In this document: piece by piece, positions 5,719 through 6,201 of the stretch
How positions within the stretch are numbered: the first letter of the stretch is position 1
Layout of the letters: every line of letters starts with the position of its first letter
Source of the DNA: Gammaproteobacteria bacterium
Lineage (GTDB): Bacteria > Pseudomonadota > Gammaproteobacteria > Arenicellales > Poriferihabitantaceae
NCBI GenBank assembly: GCA_020027415.1
Contig: JAHRAW010000102.1
Coordinates: 1-6,201, forward strand
DNA: 6,201 bases
Direction: 5' to 3'
Notes under the pieces: model-generated
Database searches by the model: none
Told to the model about the DNA's origin: nothing
What the model saw: the letters and a program-made list of their open reading frames with translations, nothing else
Program-made: the position numbers and the translations under genes

Positions 5719-6000
5719 ATGTCCAACCGCACCGTATATTGCGTGGTATTGTAGCAACAAGCCGAAGCGCTTGATGCGCCGCCCTATCCGGGGGAACTGG
5801 GGCAACGCGTGTTTGCGCATGTATCCAAACCGGGCTGGAGCCAGTGGCTACAACGCTTGACCGCCATTATCAACGAAAACGGACTCAATACCGCCGACCC
5901 GCAAACCTTGCCGTTGATTGAAAAACACATGCAAGGATTTTTCTTCGGCGAAGGGGATTACGGGCAATTGCCCGCCGGTTTCCACGTCGCCGGCAAGTAA
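5719..6000 (+). pseudogene. yggX: Fe(2+)-trafficking / oxidative damage protection protein YggX with in-frame TAG at codon 12
   Basis: From ATG 5719 the frame reads MSNRTVYCVVL, then TAG (5752-5754), then QQAEALDAPPYPGELGQR and onward to TAA at 5998-6000. Read through the TAG this is 93 positions, the normal YggX size (E. coli 91). It aligns along its length: the N-terminal 'MS.RT.(F/Y)C' with the conserved Cys (Cys8 here), the YPGELG motif (residues 23-28), 'SK.gW.QWl...T..INE..L', and a C-terminal 'FFFGEGDY'. The TAG aligns with Gln11 of E. coli YggX, so one C-to-T change (CAG to TAG) explains it. YggX is a small cytosolic protein linked to iron handling and protection of Fe-S clusters from oxidants. 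No other frameshift or stop is seen. A restart at GTG 5809 would lose the Cys and YPGELG. It may be a recent pseudogene, a read-through gene or a sequencing error. The Shine-Dalgarno is weak. Confidence 0.85.
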
Positions 6001-6142
6001 CGCCGACAAAACCCGCCGGTTGTCCGCGGACGGAAAGCGCGCCAGTTCAGGGCACGCTTCTCGTTTAGACTCTTAGCCTCTTGGATTTTTGGACTCCTCG
6101 CGAATTATCCTCTCAGTCGCGCGCGCCAACAATCCCTTAAAC

Positions 6143-6201
6143 TTAGAACAAGTGTTTGATTTGAATTGGCTCGTTCCAGCGCCGCTTAAAATACTCCGCC
6201 A
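6143..6201 (-). CDS. Possible C-terminal end of an unidentified minus-strand gene (cut by right edge)
   Basis: Reading leftward from 6199, one frame gives AEYFKRRWNEPIQIKHLF and stops at TAA (6145-6143). The composition and codons (GAG, AAG, CGC, AAC) resemble the coding style of the other genes, and it would converge with yggX. Another frame on the same strand is open for 42 codons to TAA at 6075-6073 but uses rarer codons (AGG, ATA, AGA). Too little is present to name a family, and it may be non-coding. Between it and yggX lies only a 10-bp palindrome, GTCCGCGGAC (6022-6031), with no clear terminator. Confidence 0.3.
   Translation of the reverse strand, partial: AEYFKRRWNEPIQIKHLF

Noticed and set aside
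5517..5732. A 71-codon minus-strand frame in the gap between DUF547 and yggX
   Set aside because: It overlaps the start of yggX and the regulatory gap, has no ribosome site or recognisable motif, and its composition is not protein-like.
5809..6000. Independent short gene starting at GTG 5809
   Set aside because: It is the C-terminal two thirds of YggX; a restart here would lack the conserved Cys and the YPGELG motif. GGGG at 5799-5802 is a possible ribosome site, but those bases also encode conserved YggX residues.
6001..6142. tRNA, terminator or attachment site after yggX
   Set aside because: No cloverleaf can be drawn, the only clear dyad is the 10-bp palindrome at 6022-6031 without a T-run, and no matching direct repeat is seen elsewhere in the window.

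Overview
The window is chromosomal DNA of a moderately GC-rich proteobacterium, most likely a gammaproteobacterium. The evidence is a GhrA-type reductase ending in the characteristic ARGY tail and a YggX protein, a family typical of gamma- and betaproteobacteria. Seven genes are recognisable to some degree. I see no tRNA, rRNA, CRISPR array, transposase or insertion sequence.

Layout. Bases 1-190 (minus) hold the first 63 codons of a protein resembling the NucS/DUF91 branch of PD-(D/E)XK nucleases; it runs off the left edge. Divergent from it, 326-1255 (plus) encodes glyoxylate/hydroxypyruvate reductase A (ghrA), and its stop codon lies in a small 12-bp tandem repeat. After a 170-bp gap comes a phytanoyl-CoA dioxygenase (PhyH)-type Fe(II)/2-oxoglutarate oxygenase at 1426-2223 (plus). 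Converging on it is a small exported glycine-rich protein with a CxxCP motif at 2253-2606 (minus). Divergent from that, 2685-3989 (plus) encodes a multi-pass GT-C-type membrane glycosyltransferase. Two bases after its stop lies the end of a two-gene minus-strand operon: an exported DUF547 protein (5520-4672) followed, with a 4-base GTGA overlap, by a family 2 glycosyltransferase (4675-3992). Beyond a 198-bp regulatory gap, 5719-6000 (plus) is yggX, interrupted by an in-frame TAG at its 12th codon. The last 59 bases may carry the 3' end of another minus-strand gene.

How the genes may work together. The central block (GT-C enzyme, GT2 enzyme, exported DUF547 protein) looks like a cell-envelope glycosylation module. 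The GT2 enzyme could load a sugar onto a polyprenyl phosphate, and the GT-C enzyme could use such a lipid-linked donor on the outer face of the membrane. This is inferred from family membership and gene order; donor and acceptor cannot be read from sequence. ghrA, the PhyH oxygenase and yggX look like separate transcription units with metabolic or iron/oxidative-stress roles.

The observations most worth checking are the amber codon in an otherwise intact yggX, the CxxCP protein that looks like a c-type cytochrome without its heme-ligand histidine, and a nested dyad element next to a plausible yggX promoter.
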